A DNA stretch of 64,000 nt from Rhabdaerophilum calidifontis (lineage in GTDB: Bacteria > Pseudomonadota > Alphaproteobacteria > Rhizobiales > Beijerinckiaceae), in NCBI RefSeq assembly GCF_008641065.1, contig NZ_VTRS01000006.1:1-64000 (forward strand). The letters are read 5' to 3'. A program made the translations under genes and the position numbers. Positions within the stretch are counted from its first letter, which is position 1, and each line of letters starts with the position of its first letter. Of this stretch, positions 26,265 through 35,699 are shown piece by piece. Under the pieces are notes generated by a model. That model was not told where the DNA came from and ran no database searches. It saw only the letters and a program-made list of their open reading frames with translations.

Positions 26265-27956
26265 ATGACCCCCAACTTCAACCCCAGCCGTGAGGATTTC
26301 GCGGCGCTTCTCGAAGAATCCTTCCTCCAGGCGGATACCGCCGAGGGCTCGGTGATCGCCGGCAAGGTCGTCGCGATCGAGAAGGATGTCGCCGTCATCG
26401 ATATCGGCCTCAAGACGGAAGGCCGCGTCGCGCTCAAGGAATTCGCCGGTCCGAACAAGGATCAGGTGCTCAAGGTCGGCGATGTCGTCGAGGTTTATCT
26501 CGAGCGCGTCGAGAACGCGATGGGCGAGGCGGTGATCAGCCGCGACAAGGCGCGGCGCGAGGAGAGCTGGGTCAAGCTTGAGAAGGCCTTCGAGAACAAG
26601 GAGAAGGTCTCGGGCACCATCTTCAACCAGGTCAAGGGCGGCTACACCGTCGATCTCGACGGCGCGGTCGCCTTCCTGCCGCGCTCGCAGGTCGATATCC
26701 GTCCGATCCGCGACATCGGCCCGCTGATGGGCGTTCCGCAGCCCTTCGAGATCCTGAAAATGGATCGCCGCCGCGGCAACATCGTCGTCTCGCGCCGCAC
26801 GGTGCTCGAGGAGACCCGCGCCGGCCAGCGCCAGGAACTGGTCTCGAATCTCGAGGAAGGTCAGATCATCGACGGCGTGGTCAAGAACATCACCGATTAC
26901 GGTGCGTTCGTCGATCTCGGCGGCATCGACGGCCTGCTGCACGTGACCGACATCGCCTGGCGCCGCGTCAACCACCCGACCGAGGTGCTGACCGTCGGCC
27001 AGACCGTGAAGGTCAAGATCATCAAGATCAACCAGGAAACCCACCGAATCTCGCTCGGCATGAAGCAGCTCCAGGGCAATCCCTGGGAGGGCATCGAGGC
27101 GAAATATCCGGTCGAGGGCAAGTTCACCGGCCGCGTCACCAACATCACCGATTACGGCGCCTTCGTGGAGCTGGAACCGGGGATCGAGGGCCTGATCCAC
27201 GTCTCCGAGATGAGCTGGACCAAGAAGAACGTCCATCCCGGCAAGATCCTCTCGACCAGCCAGGAGGTCGAGGTGCAGGTGCTCGAAGTCGATCCGGTCA
27301 AGCGCCGCATCTCGCTCGGGCTCAAGCAGACGCTCGCCAATCCGTGGGAGAGCTTCGTCGAGCGGCATCCGATCGGCTCGGTCGTCGAGGGCGAGGTCAA
27401 GAACAAGACCGAATTCGGCCTCTTCGTCGGGCTCGAGGGCGATGTCGACGGCATGGTCCATCTCTCGGATCTCGACTGGAACCGCCCCGGTGAGCAGGTC
27501 ATCGACGAATTCAAGAAGGGCGATGTCGTCCGCGCCGTGGTGCTCGATGTCGATGTCGAGAAGGAGCGTATCTCGCTCGGAATCAAGCAGGTCGCGGGCG
27601 ATCCCTTCGCCGATGCCGGCGATGCGATCCGCAAGGGCGGCGTCGTCACCTGCGAGGTGCTCGAGGTGAAGGATGGCGGCCTCGAGGTGAAGATCGTCGG
27701 TTCGGATCTCACCACCTTCATCAAGCGCTCCGAACTCGCGCGCGACCGCATGGATCAGCGGCCGGACCGTTTCGCCGCCGGCGAGAAGTTCGACGCCCGC
27801 GTGATCCTGTTCGACAAGAAGGCCCGCAAGGTCCAGGTCTCGATCAAGGCGCTGGAAATGGCGGAGGAGAAGGAGGCCATGGCGCAATATGGCTCGGCCG
27901 ATTCCGGCGCGACATTGGGCGACATTCTCGGCGCGGCGCTCAAGAAGAGCAAGTAA
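26265..27956 (+). CDS. rpsA: 30S ribosomal protein S1
   Basis: RNA-binding ribosomal protein that captures mRNA for initiation, 563 residues with six S1 (OB-fold) repeats, the usual proteobacterial number. The repeats include GKVVAIEKDVAVIDIGLKTE, VVKNITDYGAFVDLGGIDGL, VTNITDYGAFVELEPGIEGL and VKNKTEFGLFVGLEGDVDGM. Domains 3 and 4 are the most alike, as usual. The start at ATG 26265 has GGAG five bases upstream and gives the family N-terminus NPSREDFAALLEESF. Confidence 0.98.
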   Translation: MTPNFNPSREDFAALLEESFLQADTAEGSVIAGKVVAIEKDVAVIDIGLKTEGRVALKEFAGPNKDQVLKVGDVVEVYLERVENAMGEAVISRDKARREESWVKLEKAFENKEKVSGTIFNQVKGGYTVDLDGAVAFLPRSQVDIRPIRDIGPLMGVPQPFEILKMDRRRGNIVVSRRTVLEETRAGQRQELVSNLEEGQIIDGVVKNITDYGAFVDLGGIDGLLHVTDIAWRRVNHPTEVLTVGQTVKVKIIKINQETHRISLGMKQLQGNPWEGIEAKYPVEGKFTGRVTNITDYGAFVELEPGIEGLIHVSEMSWTKKNVHPGKILSTSQEVEVQVLEVDPVKRRISLGLKQTLANPWESFVERHPIGSVVEGEVKNKTEFGLFVGLEGDVDGMVHLSDLDWNRPGEQVIDEFKKGDVVRAVVLDVDVEKERISLGIKQVAGDPFADAGDAIRKGGVVTCEVLEVKDGGLEVKIVGSDLTTFIKRSELARDRMDQRPDRFAAGEKFDARVILFDKKARKVQVSIKALEMAEEKEAMAQYGSADSGATLGDILGAALKKSK

Positions 27957-27995
27957 ATCGTCCTAGATCGGGGATGTCAAAAGTTAAGAACGGAA

Positions 27996-28018
27996 GGGCG
28001 CCGCAAGGCGCCCTTTTT
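27996..28018 (+). terminator. Rho-independent terminator after rpsA
   Basis: Perfect 7-bp stem GGGCGCC/GGCGCCC with a GCAA tetraloop followed by five T residues, 39 bp after the rpsA stop. Confidence 0.95.
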
Positions 28019-28065
28019 CTTTCAAGAGGCGGCTAAACTGAAATACATTTCGACGGCTAATATAT

Positions 28066-28077
28066 ATTGAATTCAAT
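28066..28077. promoter_or_regulatory. AT-rich palindrome before the chemoreceptor gene
   Basis: ATTGAATTCAAT is a perfect 12-bp palindrome in an unusually AT-rich 110-bp patch between the rpsA terminator and the chemoreceptor start. It may be an operator or simply part of an AT-rich promoter; no clear -35/-10 pair stands out. Confidence 0.35.
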
Positions 28078-28183
28078 TATCGAGTTCTGGTCTTAACCTG
28101 ATGTTAGACTCGCAAATTCATGTATCTGCGTGGGGTTCGGGACGATATCCGCACACACAACTGAATTGCTCAGAACGAGTCGC

Positions 28184-30169
28184 ATGCGCAAGAATGTGTC
28201 CCTCAGGAATATCTCGCGGCTGGTCCTGGCCGGCATGGTCGCCGTCAGTCTGGCGGTATCGCTCGGCATCGCCCTGCTGACGGACCGCATGGTCGCTTCC
28301 GTCGAGACGATCGGCCCGGCGCTGGCGCGGCTCGAGGCGGCGACCGCCTATGCCGACGAACTGAGCCTGGCCCTGGGCGGGATCGACCGCGCGCGGCTCG
28401 ATTCCGGCATGGCGGCGCGGTCGGATTTCGCCGGTGCGCTCGATGGCCCGTTCGGGCGGCTGAACCGGGCCGGCGAGGCGTTCGGCGCCCTGCATCCCGA
28501 GTTCGGCGCCGTCTTCCCCGCCCAGGTCGCGAGCCTGCGCGTGGCCGGCGAGAAGACGCTCGTGGCGAACTGGCGCATTCTTGAGGCGCAGGAATTGCTG
28601 CTGCCGGCGATCGTCGATTTCAATCAGATGGCCACGCAGCTTTCGGCGCGCGTCCAGGCGCTTCCCGAGGAGGCGCTGCGCGCCCTGACGGAACCGTTCG
28701 AGGAACAGGCGCGGCAGATCATCCGGCTCAGCGCCGATGGCGCCCAGAGCCGCGACCCGGCGAAGCTCGATGCCGCGCTGGTCGCGCTCTCCGCCTTCGC
28801 CGATCGCGCCGAGGCGATGGAGGCAGCGATCCGCGCCGCCGGGCATTCGACGCGGGCGATGTTCCGCGGCAGCGACGGGCCGCGTGCCCGTCTCTACGAG
28901 ATCACGATGCAATATCGCGCTTCGGCCGAGGCGATCCGCGTGGCCGACGAGGCCCTGCGCGCGGCCGCGACCGAGGCGAATCGCGAGGCGGCAGCGCAGC
29001 GTGTCGCGGCGCGCGCGGATGTCGATGCCGCCCGCGCGCTCGCGGCGGTCAATGCCCGCTGGATCATGGTCGGGCTGGGGGTCGGCCTCGTGTTCACGCT
29101 CTGCGTGCTCCTCGGGGTGGCGCGCGCCATCGCCCGTGGCTTCGTGCGGCCGATCTCGGCGCTGTCGGAGGCGATGCGGGCGATGGCGGAGGGCGAACTC
29201 GACGTTGTCGTCGAGGACCGCTCGCGCCTCGATGTCGTGCATGCCATCGCCACCAGCGTCGAGACCTTCCGCGCCTCCCTGCGTCGGCGCGCCGAACTCG
29301 AGGCCGCCCGCGCCCGCGAGGCCGCCGAGAATGCCGAGCGGCGCCGGATCCTGGAGGCGTCGATCGCCGAGTTCGAGCGCTTGTCGCGCGACGGGCTCGC
29401 CGGCACGCTCGAGGCGATCGGGGCGATCGAGACCCGCGCCGACGATCTTGCCCGCGTCTCGGAGGAGATCGCCGGCCGCACCGAGGAGGCGAGCGGCCGC
29501 ACGGCGCGGATCGATGAGGGGCTGTCCGCGGTCGTCGTCGCCAGCGCGCATCTCACGCGGGATGCCTCCGAGATCGCCCGTGCCGGCGAACAGACCGAGC
29601 GGATCACCCGTGTCGCCGCCGACCGCGTGGCCTCGGCGCGCGCGGCGGTGGATCGGCTCGCAGCCGCGGCGACCTCGATCATGGGCGTTGTCGATCTGAT
29701 CCAGTCGATTGCTGCCCAGACCAATCTCCTGGCCCTCAACGCCACGATCGAGGCGGCGCGGGCCGGTTCTGCGGGCCGGGGCTTCGCGGTCGTGGCCGCG
29801 GAGGTCAAGTCGCTGTCCGGGCAGACCGCGCGCGCGACCGAGACCATCGCCAGCGAGATTGCCGCAGTGCGTCAGCAGGTCGATGGCTGCGTCGCCGCCA
29901 TCGACACGGTCGGCGAGGCGGTGCGCGATGTCAGCGCCCGCAACGCCGAGATCGCGACCGTCGTCCGCAATCAGAGCGAGGAGACGGCGCGCATCGAGGG
30001 CCGGCTCGAGCAGGCCGCGCAGGATACCGGGCAGGTGGCGCGCGAGATCGAAAGCCTCGCGGCTGCCGTCGCGCGGGCGACCGAATCCGCGCGCGAGGTC
30101 ACGGGCAGCGCTCGGTTGGTGGCGCAGCGCGCGCAGGTGCTGCTGGAGGCGGCGCGAAGCGCGGCCTGA
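28184..30169 (+). CDS. Methyl-accepting chemotaxis protein
   Basis: Membrane chemoreceptor of 661 residues. The first helix is near residues 10-33 ([23 protein letters not shown]). A mainly helical periplasmic sensor reaches about residue 285, and the second helix is [26 protein letters not shown] domain follows ([20 protein letters not shown]). The signalling tip is [36 protein letters not shown] with the conserved E-A-A-R-A-G. I start at ATG 28184 just before the first helix rather than the GTG at 28130. No CheA or CheW genes lie nearby, so it is an orphan receptor. The ligand is unknown. Confidence 0.93.
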   Translation: MRKNVSLRNISRLVLAGMVAVSLAVSLGIALLTDRMVASVETIGPALARLEAATAYADELSLALGGIDRARLDSGMAARSDFAGALDGPFGRLNRAGEAFGALHPEFGAVFPAQVASLRVAGEKTLVANWRILEAQELLLPAIVDFNQMATQLSARVQALPEEALRALTEPFEEQARQIIRLSADGAQSRDPAKLDAALVALSAFADRAEAMEAAIRAAGHSTRAMFRGSDGPRARLYEITMQYRASAEAIRVADEALRAAATEANREAAAQRVAARADVDAARALAAVNARWIMVGLGVGLVFTLCVLLGVARAIARGFVRPISALSEAMRAMAEGELDVVVEDRSRLDVVHAIATSVETFRASLRRRAELEAARAREAAENAERRRILEASIAEFERLSRDGLAGTLEAIGAIETRADDLARVSEEIAGRTEEASGRTARIDEGLSAVVVASAHLTRDASEIARAGEQTERITRVAADRVASARAAVDRLAAAATSIMGVVDLIQSIAAQTNLLALNATIEAARAGSAGRGFAVVAAEVKSLSGQTARATETIASEIAAVRQQVDGCVAAIDTVGEAVRDVSARNAEIATVVRNQSEETARIEGRLEQAAQDTGQVAREIESLAAAVARATESAREVTGSARLVAQRAQVLLEAARSAA

Positions 30170-30228
30170 GGCGGGAGAAACGCCGGCGCCGGGCTGACGC
30201 GGCACCGGCTTCGGCCTATAACCGCCCC

Positions 30229-33204
30229 ATGAGCACCCGGTCCGTCAGCAGAACCCTCCCGCCCCGCAAGCCCGGCCCCGGCGATCACGTCATGCTGATC
30301 GACGGGTCCTCCTTCGTGTTCCGCGCCTATTTTCAGTCGATCCGGCAGGATTCACGCTACAATTACCGGTCGGACCGCCTGCCCACCGGCGCGGTGCGCA
30401 TCTTCGCGACCAAGCTCATCCAATTCATCCGCGAGGGCGTGCGCGGCCGGACGGCGTCGCATCTCGCGATGATCTTCGACAAGAGCGAGAATTCCTTCCG
30501 CAAGGCGCTCTACCCCGAATACAAGGCCAACCGTTCCGAGCCGCCGGAGGATCTCGTCCCGCAATTCCCGCTGATGCGCGCGGCGGTGCGCGCCTTCGGC
30601 TATGTGCCGATCGAGCAGGACACCTACGAGGCGGACGACCTGATCGCCACCTATGCGAAGGAGGCGGTCGAGGCGGGCGCGGAGGTCACCATCGTTTCGG
30701 CGGACAAGGACCTGATGCAGCTCATCGGTCCTGGCATCGTGATGTATGACCCCGCCTCCGGCGAGCGCGAGGAGCGCCTGATCGGCGAGGCCGAAGTCCG
30801 GGATTATTTCGGCGTCCCGCCGGAGAAGGTCGTCGATGTCCAGGCGCTCGCCGGCGATTCGACCGACAATATCCCCGGCGCGCCGGGGATCGGGGTCAAG
30901 ACTGCCGCCCAGCTTATCGCGGAATACGGCGATCTCGAAACGCTGCTCGCCCGCGCCGCCGAGATCCGGCAGCCGAAGCGGCGCGAGACGCTGACGGACC
31001 CCGCCGTTGTGGAGAAGGTGCGCCTGTCGCGCAGGCTCGTCACGCTCGTCCGCGACGTGCCGATCGCGACGCCGCTCGAAGACCTTGTCGCGCATCCGCC
31101 CGACGCGGCGCGGGCGGTGGCCTTTCTCAAGGCGATGGAATTCAAGACGCTCACCAACCGCGTGGCGGAGCTTTACGGCGTCGATGCCGAGCAGATCGAG
31201 CCCGATCCCGTCCACGCGAAGGGCGGTGGCGGCCCGGCCGCGGCGCCGCCGCCGGCCGCGGAACCGGGCGCGGTGCAGCCGGAGCCCGTGCCGGCGGGCG
31301 GAACCGGACCGGCGGCGCTCGCCGCCGGCCGGCTCGCGGCGCTGCGCGCGATGCCGGTGCGGTTCGAGGCCTACGAGACGATCCGCGATCCCGCGACGCT
31401 CGAGGCCTGGATCGCGGCGGCGCGCGAGCACGGGATCGTCGCCTTCGACACCGAGACCAATTCGCTCGATGCGATGCAGGCGGACCTCGTCGGCTTCTCG
31501 CTGGCGCTGGAACCGGGCCGCGCCGCCTATGTGCCGCTCCAGCACCGGAGCGGCGAGGGGCTGTTCGATGCCGGGCTTTTGCCGGACCAGATCCCGATCG
31601 ACGCGGCACTCGCGGCGCTCAGGCCGCTGCTGGAGGATGGTTCGGTTCTCAAGATCGGGCAGAACCTGAAATACGACCTGATCGTCATGCGCCGGCACGG
31701 CATCGACATCGCGCCGATCGACGATACGATGCTGATCTCCTACGTGCTCGATGCCGGCCGCAACGGCCATGGCATGGACGAACTCTCCGCGCTCCACCTC
31801 CATCACCGCCCGATCCCGTTCTCGGAGGTCGCCGGCAAGGGCAAGGCCCAGGTGACCTTCGATTTCGTGAGCCTCGACAAGGCCGCCGCCTACGCCGCCG
31901 AGGATGCCGATATCACGCTCCGGCTGTGGCTGGCGCTGAAGCCGCGCCTCGTCGCCGAGGGTATGGTGGAGGTCTATGAGGGGCTCGAACGCGGCATGGT
32001 CGATTGCCTGGCGCGCATGGAGGCACGCGGCATCGCGATCGACCGCCAGATTCTCTCCCGGCTCTCGGGAGAATTCGCCCAAGGCATGGCACGGCTCGAG
32101 GCGGATATCCACGCCCTGGCCGGCGAGAGCTTCAATCTCGGCTCGCCGAAACAGCTCGGCGACATCCTGTTCGGCAAGATGGGGCTGCCGGGCGCCAAGA
32201 AGACCGCGACCGGCGCCTGGTCGACCGGCGCCGATGTGCTGGAGGATCTCGCGGCCGAGGGTTACGAACTTCCCGCCCGCCTGCTCGAATGGCGGCAGAT
32301 GCAGAAGCTCAAATCCACCTATACCGACGCGTTGCCCGGCTATGTGAACCCGAAGACCGGGCGCGTCCACACCTCCTTCGCGCTGGCCGCCACCACCACG
32401 GGGCGGCTCTCCTCCTCCGAGCCCAATCTCCAGAACATTCCGGTGCGCAACGAGATGGGGCGCAAGATCCGCACGGCCTTCGTGGCGGAGCCCGGCAAGG
32501 TGCTGATCTCGGCGGATTATTCGCAGATCGAGTTGCGCATCCTCGCCCATATCGCCGAGATCCCGCAGCTCCGGCAGGCGTTTGCGGATGGGGTGGACAT
32601 CCATGCCATGACCGCGAGCGAGATGTTCAACGTGCCGCTCGCGGAAATGACGAGCGAGATCCGCCGGCGCGCCAAGGCGATCAATTTCGGCATCATCTAC
32701 GGCATCTCGGCCTTCGGCCTCGCGAACCAGCTCTCCATTCCGCGCGAGGAGGCCGGCGCCTATATCCGGAAGTATTTCGAGCGCTTCCCCGGCATCCGCG
32801 ATTACATGGAGGCGATGAAGGCCCGGGTGCGGGCAGAGGGCCATGTCGAGACGATCTTCGGCCGCAAGTGCCATTATCCGCAGATCGATTCGAAGAACCC
32901 GGCCGAGCGCGCCTTCATGGAGCGCGCCGCCATCAACGCGCCGATCCAGGGCTCGGCGGCGGACATCATCCGCCGGGCGATGATGCGGATGGACGCCGCG
33001 CTCGCCGCTGCGGGCCTGTCATCGGTGGGAATGCTGCTCCAGGTCCATGACGAACTCGTCTTCGAAGCGCCCGAGGGCGAGGCGGAGGCGGCGATCCCGG
33101 TCATCGCGCGGGTGATGGAGGCGGCGCCGCTTCCCTTCGTCCAGCTCAGGGTGCCGCTGAAGGTGGACGCGCGCGCGGCGAAGAACTGGGACGAGGCGCA
33201 TTAA
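30229..33204 (+). CDS. polA: DNA polymerase I
   Basis: Repair and Okazaki-fragment polymerase, 991 residues. Residues 1-310 are the 5'-3' exonuclease (LIDGSSFVFRAYF, VSADKDLMQLI, QALAGDSTDNIPGAPGIGVKTAAQL). A Pro/Ala-rich linker lies near 325-365. Residues about 385-590 are the 3'-5' proofreading domain with an intact AFDTETNSLD. The polymerase domain has motif A ADYSQIELRILAHI (about 762), motif B RRAKAINFGIIYGI (about 813) and motif C LLQVHDELVFEAP (about 938). All catalytic residues are present. It is a single-gene unit. Confidence 0.98.
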   Translation: MSTRSVSRTLPPRKPGPGDHVMLIDGSSFVFRAYFQSIRQDSRYNYRSDRLPTGAVRIFATKLIQFIREGVRGRTASHLAMIFDKSENSFRKALYPEYKANRSEPPEDLVPQFPLMRAAVRAFGYVPIEQDTYEADDLIATYAKEAVEAGAEVTIVSADKDLMQLIGPGIVMYDPASGEREERLIGEAEVRDYFGVPPEKVVDVQALAGDSTDNIPGAPGIGVKTAAQLIAEYGDLETLLARAAEIRQPKRRETLTDPAVVEKVRLSRRLVTLVRDVPIATPLEDLVAHPPDAARAVAFLKAMEFKTLTNRVAELYGVDAEQIEPDPVHAKGGGGPAAAPPPAAEPGAVQPEPVPAGGTGPAALAAGRLAALRAMPVRFEAYETIRDPATLEAWIAAAREHGIVAFDTETNSLDAMQADLVGFSLALEPGRAAYVPLQHRSGEGLFDAGLLPDQIPIDAALAALRPLLEDGSVLKIGQNLKYDLIVMRRHGIDIAPIDDTMLISYVLDAGRNGHGMDELSALHLHHRPIPFSEVAGKGKAQVTFDFVSLDKAAAYAAEDADITLRLWLALKPRLVAEGMVEVYEGLERGMVDCLARMEARGIAIDRQILSRLSGEFAQGMARLEADIHALAGESFNLGSPKQLGDILFGKMGLPGAKKTATGAWSTGADVLEDLAAEGYELPARLLEWRQMQKLKSTYTDALPGYVNPKTGRVHTSFALAATTTGRLSSSEPNLQNIPVRNEMGRKIRTAFVAEPGKVLISADYSQIELRILAHIAEIPQLRQAFADGVDIHAMTASEMFNVPLAEMTSEIRRRAKAINFGIIYGISAFGLANQLSIPREEAGAYIRKYFERFPGIRDYMEAMKARVRAEGHVETIFGRKCHYPQIDSKNPAERAFMERAAINAPIQGSAADIIRRAMMRMDAALAAAGLSSVGMLLQVHDELVFEAPEGEAEAAIPVIARVMEAAPLPFVQLRVPLKVDARAAKNWDEAH

Positions 33205-33274
33205 GACATTTCCGGTCGGGCGATGCCGCTCATGGGCGGGCAAGCCGTCGAGACGGGAGGCGGGCGCCGGCGCC

Positions 33275-34054
33275 TCACCCGCATGCCGGCCGGAAATCCG
33301 TGACCCTTGGCGCGCCGTGCCGGTCGGCGATCAGCGCCGAGCCCTGGGGCAGGGCATGCCACGCCCCGCTTCGGTCATCCCAGGGTTCGGAGACGACATG
33401 CAGCCCGTCCGGTTCGTGGCGCCAGTAGAGCGTCGGCGCGTGGTCGTCGCAGGCCCAGCGGAAGGCCCAGAGCGTATGGCCGTTGGTGAAGGCGGCGGCG
33501 AAGCGGAGCGGGGCATCGAGCGCCGCCGCTTGCGTGATGCCTCGCACCGCGCTCAAAACCTCGGCGAAGGCGCGCAAGGCATCGTTCGCGGCGCCGCGTG
33601 CGACGGCGGCGAGGAAGATCGCCTCGGAATCGGTCGTGCCGTGGCGGTGGGCATAATGGCTGTCCGGGATCAGCGCCTCTACCTGCCGGCGCACGGCATG
33701 GTAGCCGCCGATCTGGCCGTTATGCATGAAGAGGCTGGTGCCATGGCAGAACGGGTGGCAGTTCGGGCGGCTGGTCGCCGTCCCGGTCGCCGCGCGCACA
33801 TGCGCGAAGAACAGCGGCGAACGCACCTGCGCGCAGATCGACAGCAGGTTCTCGTCGGACCAGGCCGGGCGCAGGTCGCGATAGATGCCGGGCTCGGGCC
33901 GTTCGCCATACCAGCCGAGGCCGAACCCGTCGCCATTCGTCGTCGTCTTGGCCTCATGCGCCTGCATCGATTGGTGGATCAGCGAATGGCAGGGCTTGGA
34001 GACGACGCTCTCCATCAGCACGGGCTGGCCCTGATAGGCGAGGAAGCGGCACAT
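33275..34054 (-). CDS. Class II glutamine amidotransferase
   Basis: Ntn-type glutamine amidohydrolase domain, 259 residues, with the nucleophile Cys at position 2 (MCRFLAYQGQPVLMESVVSK). Further marks are TTTNGDGFGLGWYG, FAHVRAATGTATSRPNCHPF and FMHNGQIGGYHAVRR, the usual glutamine-site loops. It is the stand-alone family that includes EgtC and YafJ. No ergothioneine genes are adjacent, so the partner reaction is unknown. It is divergent from the antiporter gene across a 205-bp region. Confidence 0.9.
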   Translation of the reverse strand: MCRFLAYQGQPVLMESVVSKPCHSLIHQSMQAHEAKTTTNGDGFGLGWYGERPEPGIYRDLRPAWSDENLLSICAQVRSPLFFAHVRAATGTATSRPNCHPFCHGTSLFMHNGQIGGYHAVRRQVEALIPDSHYAHRHGTTDSEAIFLAAVARGAANDALRAFAEVLSAVRGITQAAALDAPLRFAAAFTNGHTLWAFRWACDDHAPTLYWRHEPDGLHVVSEPWDDRSGAWHALPQGSALIADRHGAPRVTDFRPACG

Positions 34055-34083
34055 GGCATCCTTATCGTCAACGACGTCTGCTC

Positions 34084-34104
34084 TCTCCCGGCTGTGACGG
34101 GAGA
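34084..34104. promoter_or_regulatory. Inverted repeat in the divergent amidotransferase/antiporter region
   Basis: TCTCCCG-GCTGTGA-CGGGAGA, perfect 7-bp arms with a 7-bp centre. A second, weaker dyad TGTGCC-n11-GGCACA lies at 34208-34230. Either could be an operator; function is not shown. Confidence 0.35.
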
Positions 34105-34259
34105 ATTGTCCAATATTCATTCTGGACGCGGAAACTGAACCGGTTGTGAAGAGACGCCGCCGTTCTTTCCACATGCGAAGCCTGCCGCCTTCGCCGAAGA
34201 CAATTGATGTGCCGCCATGCGAATGGCACAACAACTGCCATGTGATCTTCGCGGGGGAA

Positions 34260-35669
34260 ATGATGCTGCGCGCGCTTTGTCTGGGTCTCGCCCTGTTCCT
34301 GTCTGGCCCGGCTTCCGCCGCCGAGGGACTGGACGGCAAGGGCCTCTCCTTCTTCTGGGCGCTTCCCTTCATCGGCCTGCTGCTCTGCATCGCCACCGGC
34401 CCTGTGCTGTTCCACCGGCTCTGGGAGCACAATTACGGCAAGATCGCCGCGCTCTGGGCGGCGCTGACGGTGCTGCCGCTTATCGCCTTCAAGGGGGCCG
34501 GCGTGGCCTTCGAGGCCGTTCTGCACACGATGCTGCTCGAATATATGAGCTTCATCATCCTGCTCTTCGCGCTGTTCACGGTGGCGGGCGGCATCCTCAT
34601 CACCGGCAATCTGCGCGGCACGCCGGCGGTGAACACAGGTCTTCTGGCCATTGGCACCGTGCTCGCGAGCATCGTCGGCACCACCGGCGCCTCGATGATC
34701 CTGATCCGGCCGCTCATCCGCGCCAATGACGACCGGCGCACCAATGTGCATGTCGTGATCTTCTTCATCTTCCTCGTTTCGAATATCGGCGGCTCGCTCA
34801 CCCCGCTCGGCGATCCGCCGCTCTTCCTCGGCTTCCTGCGCGGGGTGGACTTCTTCTGGACGACGACGCATCTCTTCACCGAGACATTGCTCGTGGCCGG
34901 GTTTCTGCTCGTGCTGTTCTATGCCTGGGACACGGTGATCCACCGCCGGGAGGATTCGCTCCCGCATCCGAAGGACCCGACGCCGGATCGTGCGATCAAG
35001 ATCTTCGGCAAGGCGAACTTCCTGCTGCTCGGCGCCATCATCGCCGCGATTCTCGTCTCGGCCTCGTGGAAGCCGGGCATCCGGATCGCCTTCCCCGGCG
35101 GCGAGATCGAGCTTCAGAACCTGCTGCGCGATATCGTTCTGGTGGTCATCGCGCTCATCTCGCTGAAGATCACGCCCGGCCCGGTGCGCGCCGGCAACGA
35201 GTTCGGCTGGGGGCCGATCCTCGAGGTGGCGAAGCTCTTCGCTGGGATCTTCATCTGCATGATCCCCGTTCTCGCGATGCTGAAGGCCGGCAAGGCCGGG
35301 GCCTTCGGGCCGCTGGTCGCGCTGGTCTCGAACCCGGACGGCAGCCCGAACAACATCGCCTATTTCTGGCTGACGGGAATCCTGTCGTCCTTCCTCGACA
35401 ATGCGCCGACCTATCTCGTCTTCTTCGAGCTGGCGGGGGGCGACCCGAAGACGCTGATGGGGCCCATGGCGCTGACCCTCGCCGCCATCTCCTCCGGCGC
35501 GGTGTTCATGGGCGCGAATTCCTATATCGGCAACGCACCGAACTTCATGGTCTATGCCATCGCCAAGGACATGAAGGTGAAGATGCCCTCGTTCTTCGGG
35601 TTCATCCTGTGGTCGGGCGGCATCCTGGTCCCGGTCTTCATTCTCGTGACGCTGGTCTTCTTCCGATGA
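34260..35669 (+). CDS. Sodium/proton antiporter-like ion transporter (NhaD/CitMHS type)
   Basis: Multi-helix inner-membrane protein of the ion transporter superfamily, 469 residues, with about eleven to twelve helices after a signal-like first helix (MLRALCLGLALFLSGPASA). Family hallmarks are GTTGASMILIRPLIRAN, SNIGGSLTPLGDPPLFLGFLRG and SSFLDNAPTYLVFFELAGG, the re-entrant substrate loops, plus GAVFMGANSYIGNAPNFMVYAIA. Members are annotated both as Na+/H+ antiporters and as citrate carriers. I choose the first of two adjacent ATGs. A KefB-like transporter follows after 30 bp, so the two may form an ion-homeostasis operon. Confidence 0.88.
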   Translation: MMLRALCLGLALFLSGPASAAEGLDGKGLSFFWALPFIGLLLCIATGPVLFHRLWEHNYGKIAALWAALTVLPLIAFKGAGVAFEAVLHTMLLEYMSFIILLFALFTVAGGILITGNLRGTPAVNTGLLAIGTVLASIVGTTGASMILIRPLIRANDDRRTNVHVVIFFIFLVSNIGGSLTPLGDPPLFLGFLRGVDFFWTTTHLFTETLLVAGFLLVLFYAWDTVIHRREDSLPHPKDPTPDRAIKIFGKANFLLLGAIIAAILVSASWKPGIRIAFPGGEIELQNLLRDIVLVVIALISLKITPGPVRAGNEFGWGPILEVAKLFAGIFICMIPVLAMLKAGKAGAFGPLVALVSNPDGSPNNIAYFWLTGILSSFLDNAPTYLVFFELAGGDPKTLMGPMALTLAAISSGAVFMGANSYIGNAPNFMVYAIAKDMKVKMPSFFGFILWSGGILVPVFILVTLVFFR

Positions 35670-35699
35670 AGCCGTGTCTGATGTGATCGGGGGCGCGGC

